Shown: positions 26,438-36,276, counted from the first letter of the stretch. The stretch is 64,000 bases of DNA from Aldehydirespirator sp965116965 (GCA_965116965.1 OZ220743.1:3720001-3784000); one strand, 5' to 3'. A program made the numbers and translations. Notes: generated by a model not told the origin, from the letters alone.

Positions 26438-27610
26438 CTAGGAGGGAGCGGCGGAGAGGGCCTGATCGACGAGTTCCAGGGGGTGCCGCACGTCGAGTCC
26501 GGCGGCGGCGAGATGCAGCGAGCATCCCGGGTTGGCACTGGCCACCACCGACGCGCCCGAGCGGGCCACCGACGCGGTCTTGCGCTCACGGATGGCCTTG
26601 GACAGCTCGGGCTCCATCATCGAGTAGGCGCCGCCCGCCCCGCAGCACAGGCCGTCGTCGTCGAGGGCGACCACGCTGGCGACGAACGGCCCCAGCACGG
26701 TCGGGACGGCCTGGTGGGCCCGCTGCACATGGCGCAAGTGACAGGGGTCCTGGACGGCCACCGTCATGTCGAGCGGCTCAACCGACCTCCGGGACTTGAG
26801 TTCCTCCAGGTGTCCGGCCAGCCACTCGTGCACGTCGAACACCCGGGCGGAGAAGGCCCGGGCCTCGTCGGTTCCCAGCAGGTGGCCGTAGTCCTTCAAG
26901 GAGGCGCCGCACCCGGCCGCGTCCACCAGGATGGGGCGGTCGTCGCCGGACAGGCCGGCCATCACCTGGCGGGCCATGGCCTTCGTCTCGGCCTCCAGCC
27001 CGGCATGGATGTGCAGCGCCCCGCAGCACGGTGCGGCCGCGCCCGTGGGCTCCACGCCGACACCGGCGGCCTCCAGCACCCGCTGCACGGCCAGGTGCAC
27101 GTCGCGCTGCCAGGCGTCCATCACGCAGCCGGTGAACAGCCACACATCGTGGCCGGAGGTGCGCAGCCGCGGCCGTCGCAGCGGCATCCTCGCGGGCAGG
27201 CCGAGGCGCTTGGTCGGCACCAGGCGCAGCCGTATGGCCAGCGCCAGCAGGGTCGAGCCGGCCAGCAGCAGGCGGCGGTGGCGCAGTATCCGCATGGCCA
27301 GCCGCTGCCAGCGGGGGGTGATCCGGCCCGCGCCGGCCAGCGCGGCCCGGGTGCTCTCCATCAGATGGCCGAACGGCACCGCGCTGGGGCAGGCCGTCTC
27401 GCAGCCGCGGCACTGCACGCAGGTCTCCATCGACCGGATGAGGTCGTCGGTGACGGGTGCGCCCTCGTTCTGCACGGCCCGCATGAGCGCGATCCTCCCC
27501 CGGGGCGACTCGGTGTCGCGCCCGGTGATCACGAAGGTGGGGCAGTGCGGCAGGCACAGCCCGCAAGCCACGCACGCCACCAGCTCGTCGTCGTCCAACC
27601 CGAGATGCAT
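26438..27610 (-). CDS. glcF: Glycolate oxidase iron-sulfur subunit GlcF
   Basis: 390 residues from ATG 27610, preferred to the upstream TTG because GGAAGG stands six bases before it. Two 4Fe-4S ferredoxin motifs are clear: CVACGLCLPHCP near the N-terminus and CVQCRGCETACP about 45 residues later. Two CCG-type heterodisulfide-reductase domains follow (APCCGALHIH; LCCGAGGAYSMM). GlcF passes electrons from the GlcD/GlcE flavoproteins to the quinone pool during oxidation of glycolate to glyoxylate. It is the last gene of glcD-glcE-glcF, 92 bp after glcE. Confidence 0.92.
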   Translation of the reverse strand: MHLGLDDDELVACVACGLCLPHCPTFVITGRDTESPRGRIALMRAVQNEGAPVTDDLIRSMETCVQCRGCETACPSAVPFGHLMESTRAALAGAGRITPRWQRLAMRILRHRRLLLAGSTLLALAIRLRLVPTKRLGLPARMPLRRPRLRTSGHDVWLFTGCVMDAWQRDVHLAVQRVLEAAGVGVEPTGAAAPCCGALHIHAGLEAETKAMARQVMAGLSGDDRPILVDAAGCGASLKDYGHLLGTDEARAFSARVFDVHEWLAGHLEELKSRRSVEPLDMTVAVQDPCHLRHVQRAHQAVPTVLGPFVASVVALDDDGLCCGAGGAYSMMEPELSKAIRERKTASVARSGASVVASANPGCSLHLAAAGLDVRHPLELVDQALSAAPS

Positions 27611-27702
27611 CAGGGCCTTCCACAAACGAAATTGGCGACCGAATGGGCGTTATGTACCCAGATTCGACCCCAATTTCGCCCGACAGGCGGTCGCGGGGAC
27701 AT

Positions 27703-28620
27703 TCAGGGCTTTCTCAAGGGATCGCGGCCGGGGTTGAGGCGGCCGGTCGGGTCGAAGCGCTCCTTGAAGCGGCGGTTCAGCTCGGCCACGCCCGGATCGA
27801 TCGGGCGGGGTAGCGGCGGTTGGGAGGCGTGCACCACGCCCACGCCGATCTCGGCTACGAAGGGTCCCGCCGTACCGTTGCGGTCTCCGAAGGCGGCCGC
27901 CTCCGCTGGGGTGCACGACCAGCGGTGGGGCGGCAGGTCTGGCGGCCCGCCCACGTCCTCGAACGCGTCCAGCCGGTCCAGGTCCGCGTCCACGTCGACT
28001 TCGTAGCCGCTCAGCAGGGCCCACACGTCGGCGCCGTCCCACAGCACCGACGCGGCCGTGTGGCACGACCGCACCGTGCCCACCTCCGCGCCGGCCAGGC
28101 GCACCCAGCGCTCGGTCTCCGCCACCGGGACAGTGCGCAGCAGCACCTCCCCCACCAGGCCGAGCGTGCCCAGCGACCCGACCAGCAGCCTGCACAAGTC
28201 GAAACCGCTCACGTTCTTGACGGTGCCCGCGCCAGCGCTCGCAAGCTGTCCGTCGGCGCAGACGTAGCGGGCCTGCAGCAGGGCGTCGCGCACCGGCCCA
28301 AGCCCGAGGCGGGCGATGTTCGACTCGCCCGCCATCAGCGCTCCGCCCACGGTGCCCCCGGCCCGCTCGGGCAGGGCTGTACGCTGACCGGCGACGGACA
28401 GTTGCCGATGGAGCTCGGCCACCGGCGTCCCGGCCCGCACCCGTACCGTCATCTCGGCCGGCTCGAAGGCCACGATCCCGGCGGGGGCGAGCACCTCCCG
28501 CGAGCCCGGCGCGGCCTCCCCGCCCAGACTCCAGCGGGTCGCGCCGCCCCGCACGCACACCGGACCGTCCGTCCCGACCTCGGCCGCGAAAGCAGTGAGC
28601 GCCCCGTCGAAGTCAGCCAC
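27703..28620 (-). CDS. glcE: Glycolate oxidase FAD-binding subunit GlcE
   Basis: 305 residues from GTG 28620. It has the short FAD_binding_4 (PCMH) domain typical of GlcE: VRGGATRWSLGG, then AEMTVRVRAGTPVAEL, GGTVGGALMAG and the VKNVSGFDLCRLLVGSLGTL flavin-binding segment. It ends with LNRRFKERFDPTGRLNPGR. GlcE is the small flavoprotein partner of GlcD. It lies 20 bp downstream of glcD in the same operon. Confidence 0.9.
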   Translation of the reverse strand: MADFDGALTAFAAEVGTDGPVCVRGGATRWSLGGEAAPGSREVLAPAGIVAFEPAEMTVRVRAGTPVAELHRQLSVAGQRTALPERAGGTVGGALMAGESNIARLGLGPVRDALLQARYVCADGQLASAGAGTVKNVSGFDLCRLLVGSLGTLGLVGEVLLRTVPVAETERWVRLAGAEVGTVRSCHTAASVLWDGADVWALLSGYEVDVDADLDRLDAFEDVGGPPDLPPHRWSCTPAEAAAFGDRNGTAGPFVAEIGVGVVHASQPPLPRPIDPGVAELNRRFKERFDPTGRLNPGRDPLRKP

Positions 28621-28640
28621 CCCGCTCGGCCTCCCGGCCC

Positions 28641-30167
28641 TCAGCCCCAGACGCCGGCGGCGTCGGCAGCCCTCAACGCGCCGATGTCCGAGCAGCTGTG
28701 GGCGCTGGGCAGCACCTTGCCCGGGTTCAGGCGGCAGTACGGGTCGAACGATGCCCGCAGCCGGCTCTGCTGATCGAGGTCCACCGCGCTGAACATGCGG
28801 TTCATGTGCTCGCGCTTCTCCACCCCGATCCCGTGCTCGCCGGTGAGCGCCCCGCCCATGTCGAGCGACATCTCGATGATCTCCCGGCCCGCAGCGTGGA
28901 CCCGCTCATCCGCGCCCGGCTCCCGGGAGTCGTACGCCAGGATCGGGTGGAGGTTGCCGTCGCCGGCGTGGAAGACGTTGAGCACGAGCAGGTCGTGGCG
29001 GTCGACGATGTCGTAGATCCGCTCCAGCACCTCCACCAGCCGGGTGCGGGGAACCACGGTGTCGTGCAGGTAGTAGTCGGGCATCACGTTGGCCACCGCC
29101 CCGAAGGCGCTCTTGCGCCCCTTCCACAGCCGGGCCCGCTCGTCGTCGTCGGCGGCGGTGCGCACGCTGATGGCCTGGTTGCGGCGGGCGATGCCGGCCA
29201 CCCTCTCGCCGGCGATGGCCACGCCCCCGGCAGCACCGTCGACCTCGACGAGCAGAACCGCGGCGGCGTCGCGGGGGTAGCCGGCCTGGGCGAAGTCCTC
29301 CACCGCCCGGACGCAGCGCTGGTCCATCATCTCGATGGCGGCCGGCACGATCCCGGCCGCGATGATGGCGCTGACGGTGGCCGCCGCGTCGGACACGTCG
29401 GCGAAGCTCAGCAGCATGGTGCGCACCGCGGGCGGGTTGCGGGTGAGGCGGACGGCCACCGCAGTGGCGATGCCGCACATCCCCTCGGAGCCGACGAACG
29501 CTCCCCTCAGGTCGTAGCCGGCAGGCTCGGCCGTGAGGTCGCCCAGCGTGACGACCGACCCGTCCGACAGCACCACCTCCACCGCCACCACATGGGCGCT
29601 GGTCACGCCGTAGGCCAGGCAGTGCGGGCCGCCGGAGTTGTTGGCCACGTTGCCGCCGATGGTGCAGGCCGCCTGGCTGGACGGGTCGGGCGCGTAGTGC
29701 ACGCCGTGCGGGGCCAGGGCCCGGGTGAGGTCGAGGTTCACCATGCCGGGCTGCACCCAGGCCACCCCGTTGTCGAGGTCGACCTCCAGCAGCCGGTCCA
29801 TGCGGGTCATCGACAGCACCACCGGCCGGCCCAGCGGCGCGGCGCCGCCGGCCAGGCCGGTGCCGGCTCCCCGGGGCGACACGGCCCGCCCGTGGCGAGC
29901 GGCGACCTTGATGCACGCCACCACGGCGGAAGTGGAGCCGGGATAGCACACCGGCCCGGCGTTGCCCTCCTTGTAGATGGAGGCGTCGCGCGAGGCCAGG
30001 TAGCGGGCGGCCGGGTCGGCCCGCACCCGGTCGTCCCCGATGGCCTCGACCAGGTCGGCGACTAGGGCTGAGTCCCCGATGTCGGCAGACAGTCCGGCCG
30101 CGGCGCGGTCGCCTCGGCGGCGGGACCCCAGCACCCGGCGGGTGGCGTCAACGAGCGTCCTGGCCAC
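28641..30167 (-). CDS. glcD: Glycolate oxidase subunit GlcD
   Basis: 508 residues from GTG 30167. The FAD_binding_4 domain shows SPRGAGTGLAGGA (about residue 97), PDPSSQAACTIGGNVANNSGG and AYGVTSAHVVAVEVV. The C-terminal FAD-oxidase domain ends with NVFHAGDGNLHP, GGALTGEHGIGVEKR and DPYCRLNPGKVLP, all diagnostic of GlcD/D-lactate dehydrogenase-type oxidases. It catalyses oxidation of glycolate (possibly also D-lactate). First gene of the operon; its upstream region holds one copy of the dispersed repeat. Confidence 0.92.
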   Translation of the reverse strand: MARTLVDATRRVLGSRRRGDRAAAGLSADIGDSALVADLVEAIGDDRVRADPAARYLASRDASIYKEGNAGPVCYPGSTSAVVACIKVAARHGRAVSPRGAGTGLAGGAAPLGRPVVLSMTRMDRLLEVDLDNGVAWVQPGMVNLDLTRALAPHGVHYAPDPSSQAACTIGGNVANNSGGPHCLAYGVTSAHVVAVEVVLSDGSVVTLGDLTAEPAGYDLRGAFVGSEGMCGIATAVAVRLTRNPPAVRTMLLSFADVSDAAATVSAIIAAGIVPAAIEMMDQRCVRAVEDFAQAGYPRDAAAVLLVEVDGAAGGVAIAGERVAGIARRNQAISVRTAADDDERARLWKGRKSAFGAVANVMPDYYLHDTVVPRTRLVEVLERIYDIVDRHDLLVLNVFHAGDGNLHPILAYDSREPGADERVHAAGREIIEMSLDMGGALTGEHGIGVEKREHMNRMFSAVDLDQQSRLRASFDPYCRLNPGKVLPSAHSCSDIGALRAADAAGVWG

Positions 30168-30375
30168 GGATCAGACCATAACGCGGCGCGCCATCGGCGA
30201 GGAACCCAAGAGGCAGCGCGGACAGGTGCGAGACGGTCACGTCGGGATGCAGCCCCAACTTCAATCAGTCGACCACCCCAGAGGTGGTTGACCCATTGAC
30301 GTTCGGAACCGCCAGCACCTACCCGTCCAGCTTCTCGGCCCGGATCGGGCTACCGGGCGCGGCGTCCGGGCGTTG

Positions 30376-30465
30376 GAGGCCGAGCGGGCAGGCGAGCGAA
30401 TCCGGCTCATACGGGGCGAGGCCGTGGCCCGAGCGGCCCGCGAGCGCAGCGAACAAGAGCGGGAG
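30376..30465 (+). repeat. Dispersed palindromic repeat, copy 1
   Basis: Head GAGGCCGAGCGG at 30376-30387 and core at 30416-30465 (begins GCGAGGCCGTGGCCCGAGCG, ends AACAAGAGCGGGAG). It lies between the divergent glcD and P450 genes. An open frame runs through it into the P450 gene, but the P450 starts further down. Confidence 0.8.
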
Positions 30466-30561
30466 CCACCCCGCCCCGACACGACGTGCTTGCACATACC
30501 CGCGCGGGTTCTTATGGTCGTATGTGAGCAACAATCGACGGAAGTTCGAAGCAGGCGATCG

Positions 30562-31848
30562 ATGACGCAGACCGAGGCTTCCTATCACCGGGTGCCCGAT
30601 GCGGTGCCGCCACCTCCGTCGGGCTGCCCGGTGACCGGCTTCACCCCGTTCGCGCCCGAGTACCTGGCCGACCCGTACGCCGTGCTGGACGGGCTGCGGG
30701 ACACGCCGGTGTTCTACTCCAGCGAACTGGGGTACCTGGTGGTCACCCGCATGGAGGACATAGTCGAGGTGTTCCTGGACCCCGAGACGTTCGGCTCCCA
30801 GAACGTGCAGGACCCGGTGTTCCCCCTCAGCGACGCGGCTCACGGCGTGCTGGCCGCGCCCGACTTCGATCCGGTGGCGGTGATGTCCAACCGCCAGCCC
30901 CCCGACCACGGCCGGATCCGCAACCACACCAAGCAGGGCTTCTCCAACCGGCGGATGCGGATCCTGGAGCCCTACATCCGCCGCCGCAGCCACGACCTGA
31001 CCGACAGCCTGCTGGCCGCCGGCTCACCGACCGACTTCGTGCCGCGGTTCGCGCACCCGCTGCCCGGCGAGACGATCTACCGCTTCATCGGATTCCCCAC
31101 CAGCGACGACGAGAAGCTCAAAGAGTGGTGCTCGGACCGCCTGGCGTTCAGCTGGGGCAAGCCGACCGGGGCCGAGCAGGCCGAGATCGCCCGCAAGATG
31201 CTGGCCTACTGGCGCTACTGCCGGAGCGTGGTGGCCGCCAAGGCCGACGAGCCGGGCGACGACTTCGCCTCCGAGCTTCTGGCGGTGCACAAGGCCGACC
31301 CGACCGAGCTCACCTACCACGAAGTGGAGTCCATCGTGTACGGCCTGTCGTTCGCCGGCCACGAGATCGTCAGCCACTTCCTGTCGAATTCGCTGGTCTG
31401 CCTGCTGTCGCGCCGGGACCAGTGGAACCAGCTGTGCGCGGACCCCTCGCTGGTACCGGCCGCGCTGGAGGAGGTGCTGCGCTTCGAGTCGCCCCAGACC
31501 AGCTGGCGGCGGGTGGCCAACGTCGACACCGAGGTGGCCGGAGTGCCTGTGCCCGCGGGCACCAACATCTTCATGAGCCTGGCCGCGGCCAACCACCAGC
31601 CCGACTGCTTCGACGGCCCCGGCGACTTCGACATCCACCGGCCCAACGCCCGCAACCACATCTCCTTCGGCAAGGGCATCCACTTCTGCCTGGGGGCCCG
31701 CCTCGCCCGCCTCGAGGCCACGGTCGCCCTGGAGGTGCTCACCGAGCGGATCCCGTCGCTGAGGCTGGTGGAGGGCCAGAGCCTGGAACGCTTCGCCAAC
31801 CTCACCTTCCGGGGCCCGAGAAGGCTGCTGGTGGCCTGGGACCCGTGA
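30562..31848 (+). CDS. Cytochrome P450
   Basis: 428 residues from ATG 30562. The heme-binding loop is FGKGIHFCLGARLAR with the proximal Cys, ExxR is EEVLRFE, and the I-helix reads SFAGHEIVSHF, where the usual Thr of AGxxT is replaced by Val. Bacterial class I enzymes of this kind hydroxylate steroids, terpenoids or fatty acids. The stop overlaps the GTG of an acyl-CoA synthetase, suggesting oxidation followed by CoA activation of a lipid or sterol-like substrate. Redox partners are not nearby. Confidence 0.9.
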   Translation: MTQTEASYHRVPDAVPPPPSGCPVTGFTPFAPEYLADPYAVLDGLRDTPVFYSSELGYLVVTRMEDIVEVFLDPETFGSQNVQDPVFPLSDAAHGVLAAPDFDPVAVMSNRQPPDHGRIRNHTKQGFSNRRMRILEPYIRRRSHDLTDSLLAAGSPTDFVPRFAHPLPGETIYRFIGFPTSDDEKLKEWCSDRLAFSWGKPTGAEQAEIARKMLAYWRYCRSVVAAKADEPGDDFASELLAVHKADPTELTYHEVESIVYGLSFAGHEIVSHFLSNSLVCLLSRRDQWNQLCADPSLVPAALEEVLRFESPQTSWRRVANVDTEVAGVPVPAGTNIFMSLAAANHQPDCFDGPGDFDIHRPNARNHISFGKGIHFCLGARLARLEATVALEVLTERIPSLRLVEGQSLERFANLTFRGPRRLLVAWDP

Positions 31849-33407
31849 CCACCATCGGCGCCCTGGTCACGGATGCCGCGGCCCGCTTCGGCTCGGCCGA
31901 GGCGCTGGTGGACGGCGAACTGCGGATGTCGTTCTCGGAGCTACGGGACCGGGTCGGCCAGATGGCTGCGGCCCTGGGCACATGGGGCCTGGCGTCAGGC
32001 GACCGGGTGGGCGTCTGGGGACCCAACTGGTGGGAATGGGCGGTGGCCGCCCTGGGCGTGCACGCCGCAGGAGGCGTGGTGGTACCGGTCAACACCCGCT
32101 TCAAGGGTGAGGAGACCGCCTTCGTGCTCGACCGCTCCAGAGCGCGCCTGCTGTTCTGCTCGACCGACTTCCTGGGCACCGATCACCTGGATTTGCTGCG
32201 GTCCGCCGACGGCGGCGTGCCCGCGTGCGTCGAGCAGATCGTGGCGCTGCGCGGGCCGGCGCCCCCCGGCGCGGCCGGGTTCTCGCACTTCGTCGCCCAA
32301 GCCCCCGCGGGTGGATACGCCGAGGCCCAGTCTGCGGTGATATCGGACCGCGACCCGTGCCACGTCATGTTCACCTCCGGCACCACCGGGCAGCCGAAGG
32401 GCGTGGTCCTCAACCACGGAGCGGTCTGCCGCGCCTACCGGAGCTGGGCCGAAGTGATAGGCCTGCGCCACGGCGACCGCTACCTGATCGTCAACCCGTT
32501 CTTCCACTCCTTCGGCCTCAACGCCGGCGTCCTCGCCTGCCTGATGACCGGGGCGACGATGATCCCCCATCCGGTGTTCGACGTTGGATCGGTGATGGCT
32601 CGCATACCGGCCGAGCGGGTGTCGGTGCTGCCCGGCCCGCCCGCCATCTACCAGACCATCCTCAACCATCCCGGCCTCGACACGTTCGACATGTCCACCC
32701 TGCGCCTGGCCGTCACCGGCGCCGCCCCCGTGCCGGTGCCGATGATCGAGGCCATGCGCGACCGGCTCGGCTTCGAGGTGGTGGTGACCGGCTACGGGCT
32801 GACCGAGGCCTCGGGCATCGCCACCATGTGCCGCCACGACGATCCCCCGGAGACGATCTCGGCCACGTCGGGACGGGCCATAGACGACGTCGAGGTGCGG
32901 GTGGTCGGCCCGGACGGCGACGAGCTTCCCCGGGGCGAACCCGGCGAGATCGTCGTGCGGGGCTACAACGTGATGGACGGCTACCTCGACGACCCGGAGG
33001 CCACCGCCGCGACCGTCGACGCTGACGGGTGGCTGCACACCGGCGACATCGCCACCATGGACGCTGCCGGCTATGTGGCCATCACCGACCGGCTCAAGGA
33101 CATGTTCATCTGCGGTGGATTCAACGCCTACCCGGCTGAGATCGAGGCGATGATGCTGGCCCACCCCGCGGTGGGCCGGGTGGCGGTGGTGGGCCGGCCC
33201 CACGACCGGCTCGGCGAGGTGGGCCACGCCTTCGTGGTGCCTGCGCCGGACGCGTCCGCCACCGAGGTCTCCGGGTCCGAGCTACTGGCGTGGTGCCGGG
33301 AGCGGATGGCCAACTACAAGGCGCCCCGCGGCGTCACATTCACCGACGATCTGCCGCTGACCGCCTCGGGCAAGGTGCGCAAGCACGACCTGCGAGCCCG
33401 CCTGTAG
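31845..33407 (+). CDS. Acyl-CoA synthetase, FadD3-like
   Basis: 520 residues from GTG 31845 (GTGA overlap with the P450). The AMP-binding P-loop is FTSGTTGQPKGVV, followed by the adenylate motif GYGLTEASG, WLHTGDIA and the C-terminal catalytic Lys in LTASGKVRKHDL. The NPFFHSFGLNAGVLACLMTG segment resembles FadD3-type ligases that activate steroid ring-degradation acids, but specificity cannot be set from sequence. Coupling to the P450 implies a common pathway. Confidence 0.88.
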   Translation: MTTIGALVTDAAARFGSAEALVDGELRMSFSELRDRVGQMAAALGTWGLASGDRVGVWGPNWWEWAVAALGVHAAGGVVVPVNTRFKGEETAFVLDRSRARLLFCSTDFLGTDHLDLLRSADGGVPACVEQIVALRGPAPPGAAGFSHFVAQAPAGGYAEAQSAVISDRDPCHVMFTSGTTGQPKGVVLNHGAVCRAYRSWAEVIGLRHGDRYLIVNPFFHSFGLNAGVLACLMTGATMIPHPVFDVGSVMARIPAERVSVLPGPPAIYQTILNHPGLDTFDMSTLRLAVTGAAPVPVPMIEAMRDRLGFEVVVTGYGLTEASGIATMCRHDDPPETISATSGRAIDDVEVRVVGPDGDELPRGEPGEIVVRGYNVMDGYLDDPEATAATVDADGWLHTGDIATMDAAGYVAITDRLKDMFICGGFNAYPAEIEAMMLAHPAVGRVAVVGRPHDRLGEVGHAFVVPAPDASATEVSGSELLAWCRERMANYKAPRGVTFTDDLPLTASGKVRKHDLRARL

Positions 33408-33528
33408 GCGCGGTCAGCCAACCGCCGTGGCGGCCGTGGGGGCCGTAACGGTGATGGGCGGCGACCCGTGCGACAACGGCGAATGCTGGCCGCGCCAGGA
33501 AGACCACGATGGCAATTGCATATGCCAT
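33340..33528 (-). CDS. Possible small membrane protein
   Basis: 62 residues from ATG 33528, behind a purine-rich AAGGAGAAGAGGAG ribosome site. The first 24 residues (MAYAIAIVVFLARPAFAVVA) form one membrane segment; the rest is His/Gly/Arg-rich (HHRYGPHGRHGG) and overlaps the end of the convergent acyl-CoA synthetase gene by 68 bp. No family is recognised. The strong ribosome site is the main support. Confidence 0.35.
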   Translation of the reverse strand: MAYAIAIVVFLARPAFAVVARVAAHHRYGPHGRHGGWLTAPTGGLAGRACAPCPRRSAADRR

Positions 33529-33612
33529 TTCGCTTCTCCTCTTCTCCTTGTCAAGAGAATTGCCGCCACCCGCCATCGCATTCGTGAATTCAGTCACATA
33601 GCGTTGCCGACC

Positions 33613-35211
33613 ATGAACTCGCCGTTCGTGCCGGTGCCGCTCACGCCGGTGTCCTTCCTCGACCGGGCCCGGCTGGTGCACGGCGACCGCCCCGCGGTGG
33701 TGGACGGGCCCCTGCGGCGCAGCTATGAGGACTTCGCCGACCGCTGCGAGCGGCTGGCCGGAGCCACCCTCGACCTGGGACTCAAACCGGGCGACGCGGT
33801 CTCGGTGCTGGCCCCCAACGTGTCGATGGCCCTGGAGGCCGCCTTCGGGTTCCCCATGGCTCAGGTGGTGTTCAACGCGTTGAACTCCCGGCTGGCCGCC
33901 GCAGAGCTGGCCTGGATCGTGGGCCACGCCGAGTCCAAGGTGCTCTTCGCCGATCACGCCCTGGCCGAGGTGGCCGGAGACATCCAGCGGCAGGTGCCGG
34001 GCCTGCGGGTGGTGGTCTCCAACGACGCCGGTGCGTCCGGCGCGTCCGGCTGCGAGTACGAGGAGCTGCTGGCCGCGGCCGAACCTCACCGAGCCGGGAT
34101 CGCCGACGAGCACGCCCTGCTCAGCCTCAACTACACCTCGGGAACGACCGGCAACCCCAAGGGCGTGATGTACTCGCACCGGGGCGCCAACCTCAACGCG
34201 CTGGCCATGGCGGCCCAGTGCGGCCTCGACAGCGACGCGGTGTTCCTGTGGACACTGCCCATCTTCCACTGCAACGGCTGGTGCTTCCCGTGGGCGGTCA
34301 CCGCAGTGGGCGGCACGCACCTGATGCTGCGGACCCCGGACCCCGGCACGGTGTGGCGCCACATCCGCGACGACGGCGTGACCCACTTCAACGCGGCCCC
34401 CACCGTGTTGATCGGCCTGGTCAACCACCCCGACGCGGCGCCTGCGCCCCGCACCGTGAAGGTGTGCACCGGCGGCGCGCCGCCGTCACCGACCCTGCTG
34501 GCCCAGATGGCCGAACTCAACGTCCATGTCACCCACCTCTACGGCCTGACGGAGACCTACGGTCCCTCGCTGATCTGCGACTGGCGCAGCGAATGGGACG
34601 TCCTGCCCGCCGCCGAGCAGGCCCGGATCAAGGCCCGCCAGGGGGTGGGCACGCTGGTGACCTCATCGGTGCGGGTGGTGGACGCCGGCGGCGCGGACGT
34701 GCCCGCCGACGGAGCCACCCAGGGCGAGATCGCCATCCGGGGCAACAACGTGATGCTCGGCTACTACAAGGACCCCGGAGCCACCGCGGCGGCATCGGTC
34801 GACGGGCCCGGCGGGACCTGGTTCCGGACCGGTGACATGGCCGTCATGCACGACCACGGCTATGTGGAGGTACGGGACCGGGCCAAGGACGTGATCATCT
34901 CCGGCGGCGAGAACATCGCCTCCATCGAGGTGGAGCAGGCGCTGGCGTCGCATCCCGACGTGGTGGAGTGCGCGGTGGTGGCCGCCCCCGACGACACGTG
35001 GGGCGAGGTGCCGGCCGCGTTCGTGGCGCTCCGTGCGGGAGCGGACGTGACCGAGGCCGACCTAGTCGAGCACGTCAAGTCCCGCATCGCCCGCTTCAAG
35101 GCGCCCAAGTCGGTGACCTTCGGCGACCTGCCCAAGACCGCCACCGGCAAGATCCGGAAGTTCGCGCTGCGAGACGAGCTCTGGGCCGGCCGCGACCGCC
35201 GCGTCAACTAG
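33613..35211 (+). CDS. Acyl-CoA synthetase (medium/long chain, AlkK-like)
   Basis: 532 residues from ATG 33613. Motifs are in order: YTSGTTGNPKGVMYSHRG, the substrate segment WTLPIFHCNGWCFPW, LYGLTETYGP, WFRTGDMAV, RAKDVIISGGENI and the catalytic Lys in KTATGKIRKFAL. The HCNGWCFPW signature is typical of AlkK-like/medium-chain fatty acyl-CoA synthetases. It converts a fatty or aryl acid, ATP and CoA into the acyl-CoA. It follows the P450/ligase pair by 205 bp and probably has its own promoter. Confidence 0.9.
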   Translation: MNSPFVPVPLTPVSFLDRARLVHGDRPAVVDGPLRRSYEDFADRCERLAGATLDLGLKPGDAVSVLAPNVSMALEAAFGFPMAQVVFNALNSRLAAAELAWIVGHAESKVLFADHALAEVAGDIQRQVPGLRVVVSNDAGASGASGCEYEELLAAAEPHRAGIADEHALLSLNYTSGTTGNPKGVMYSHRGANLNALAMAAQCGLDSDAVFLWTLPIFHCNGWCFPWAVTAVGGTHLMLRTPDPGTVWRHIRDDGVTHFNAAPTVLIGLVNHPDAAPAPRTVKVCTGGAPPSPTLLAQMAELNVHVTHLYGLTETYGPSLICDWRSEWDVLPAAEQARIKARQGVGTLVTSSVRVVDAGGADVPADGATQGEIAIRGNNVMLGYYKDPGATAAASVDGPGGTWFRTGDMAVMHDHGYVEVRDRAKDVIISGGENIASIEVEQALASHPDVVECAVVAAPDDTWGEVPAAFVALRAGADVTEADLVEHVKSRIARFKAPKSVTFGDLPKTATGKIRKFALRDELWAGRDRRVN

Positions 35212-35236
35212 CGGACGGCCTCATCGGAGCCAAATA

Positions 35237-36190
35237 TCAGGCTTCGTCGACCAGGGGGACGACCGACTCGGCGAAGACGTCGAACTGCTCCAGGTACTCG
35301 TCAAGGGTGCGGGCCCGGAACTTGAGGTGGAAGGTGTTGGCCCCCGCGGCCTGCCCGGCCCGGATGCTGGCGGCCAGGGGTTCGGCGCCGCATGACATCA
35401 CCGGGGGCAGGCCCTCGGGGGCGGCGTCGGCCAGCAGGTAGCACCACGGCGGCATGAAGCCAATGTCGAAGCGCGCGCCGTCCCGGCCGGCGGAGGCCGC
35501 GGCCGCGTTCATGGTGTCGATGATCTCGCCGTACTGCGACACGGGATTGCCCATCGGCACGTAGCCGTCGCCCAGACGCCCGGCCCGCCGCCAGGCGGCC
35601 CGCCCGCTGCCCCCCACCCAGATGGGCAACTCCCGCACCGGTGCGGGACCGACCCCGACATCGGAGTAGTTGAAGGCCTTGCCCGAGTGGCTCACATACG
35701 GGCCGGCGAAGGCTTCCCTCACCGCCTCCAGGGTCTCGTCGAGCAGCCGGCCCCTGGCCTCGAAGTCCACGCCCAGAGCCTCGAACTCGGCATCCACGTG
35801 GCCAGCTCCCACGCCGAGGATGGCCCGGCCGCCCGACAGGTGGTCGAGCGTGGCGAACGACTTGGCGGTCTGAAGAGGGTGGCGGTAGGCGGCGATCCAC
35901 ACCACCGAGGCCAGGTTCACGGTGGAAGTGCGGGCGGCCAGGTACGACAGGGTGGCCACCGTGTCGTACCAGGTGGTGCCCATGTGGGCGGCGTAGTCGT
36001 TGTCGGGTATGGCGACGTGATCGGTGACGCCGACGAAGTGGTGCCCGGTGTCCTCGGCCCTTCGGGCGATGCGCACCAAGTCTTCGACAGTGGCGGAGTG
36101 CTCCCAGGGGTCGGCCAGGGTGGCGGTGAGCGTGTGGATGGGCAGGGCGACGCCGCATGTCCAGCCGCCCGGCGGAGTGATCGAGGCCAT
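35237..36190 (-). CDS. LLM class F420-dependent oxidoreductase
   Basis: 317 residues from ATG 36190. It has the luciferase-like TIM barrel sequence of the F420-dependent subgroup: GHHFVGVTDHVAIP, TVNLASVVWIAAYRHPLQTAKSFATL, LSGGRAILGVGAG and PIWVGGSGRAAWRRAGRLGDGY. Such enzymes in actinobacteria reduce or oxidise diverse organic substrates with coenzyme F420. It converges with the acyl-CoA synthetase (25 bp between stops). Confidence 0.85.
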   Translation of the reverse strand: MASITPPGGWTCGVALPIHTLTATLADPWEHSATVEDLVRIARRAEDTGHHFVGVTDHVAIPDNDYAAHMGTTWYDTVATLSYLAARTSTVNLASVVWIAAYRHPLQTAKSFATLDHLSGGRAILGVGAGHVDAEFEALGVDFEARGRLLDETLEAVREAFAGPYVSHSGKAFNYSDVGVGPAPVRELPIWVGGSGRAAWRRAGRLGDGYVPMGNPVSQYGEIIDTMNAAAASAGRDGARFDIGFMPPWCYLLADAAPEGLPPVMSCGAEPLAASIRAGQAAGANTFHLKFRARTLDEYLEQFDVFAESVVPLVDEA

Positions 36191-36276
36191 GGCGGCCGAT
36201 GCTACGGCGCTCCGGCCCGCCAACCGCAGCCGGCAGGCCGATCACTGGGCCCTGATCGTTCATGAGGGTGTGGTGT

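Noticed and set aside
28698..30065. Plus-strand open frame opposite glcD
   Set aside because: His/Val/Gly-rich low-information translation; glcD on the other strand is unmistakable.
30373..30561. Extension of the P450 N-terminus upstream to 30373
   Set aside because: The extension translates a dispersed repeat (ARAARERSEQERE) and the P450 family N-terminus fits the ATG at 30562.
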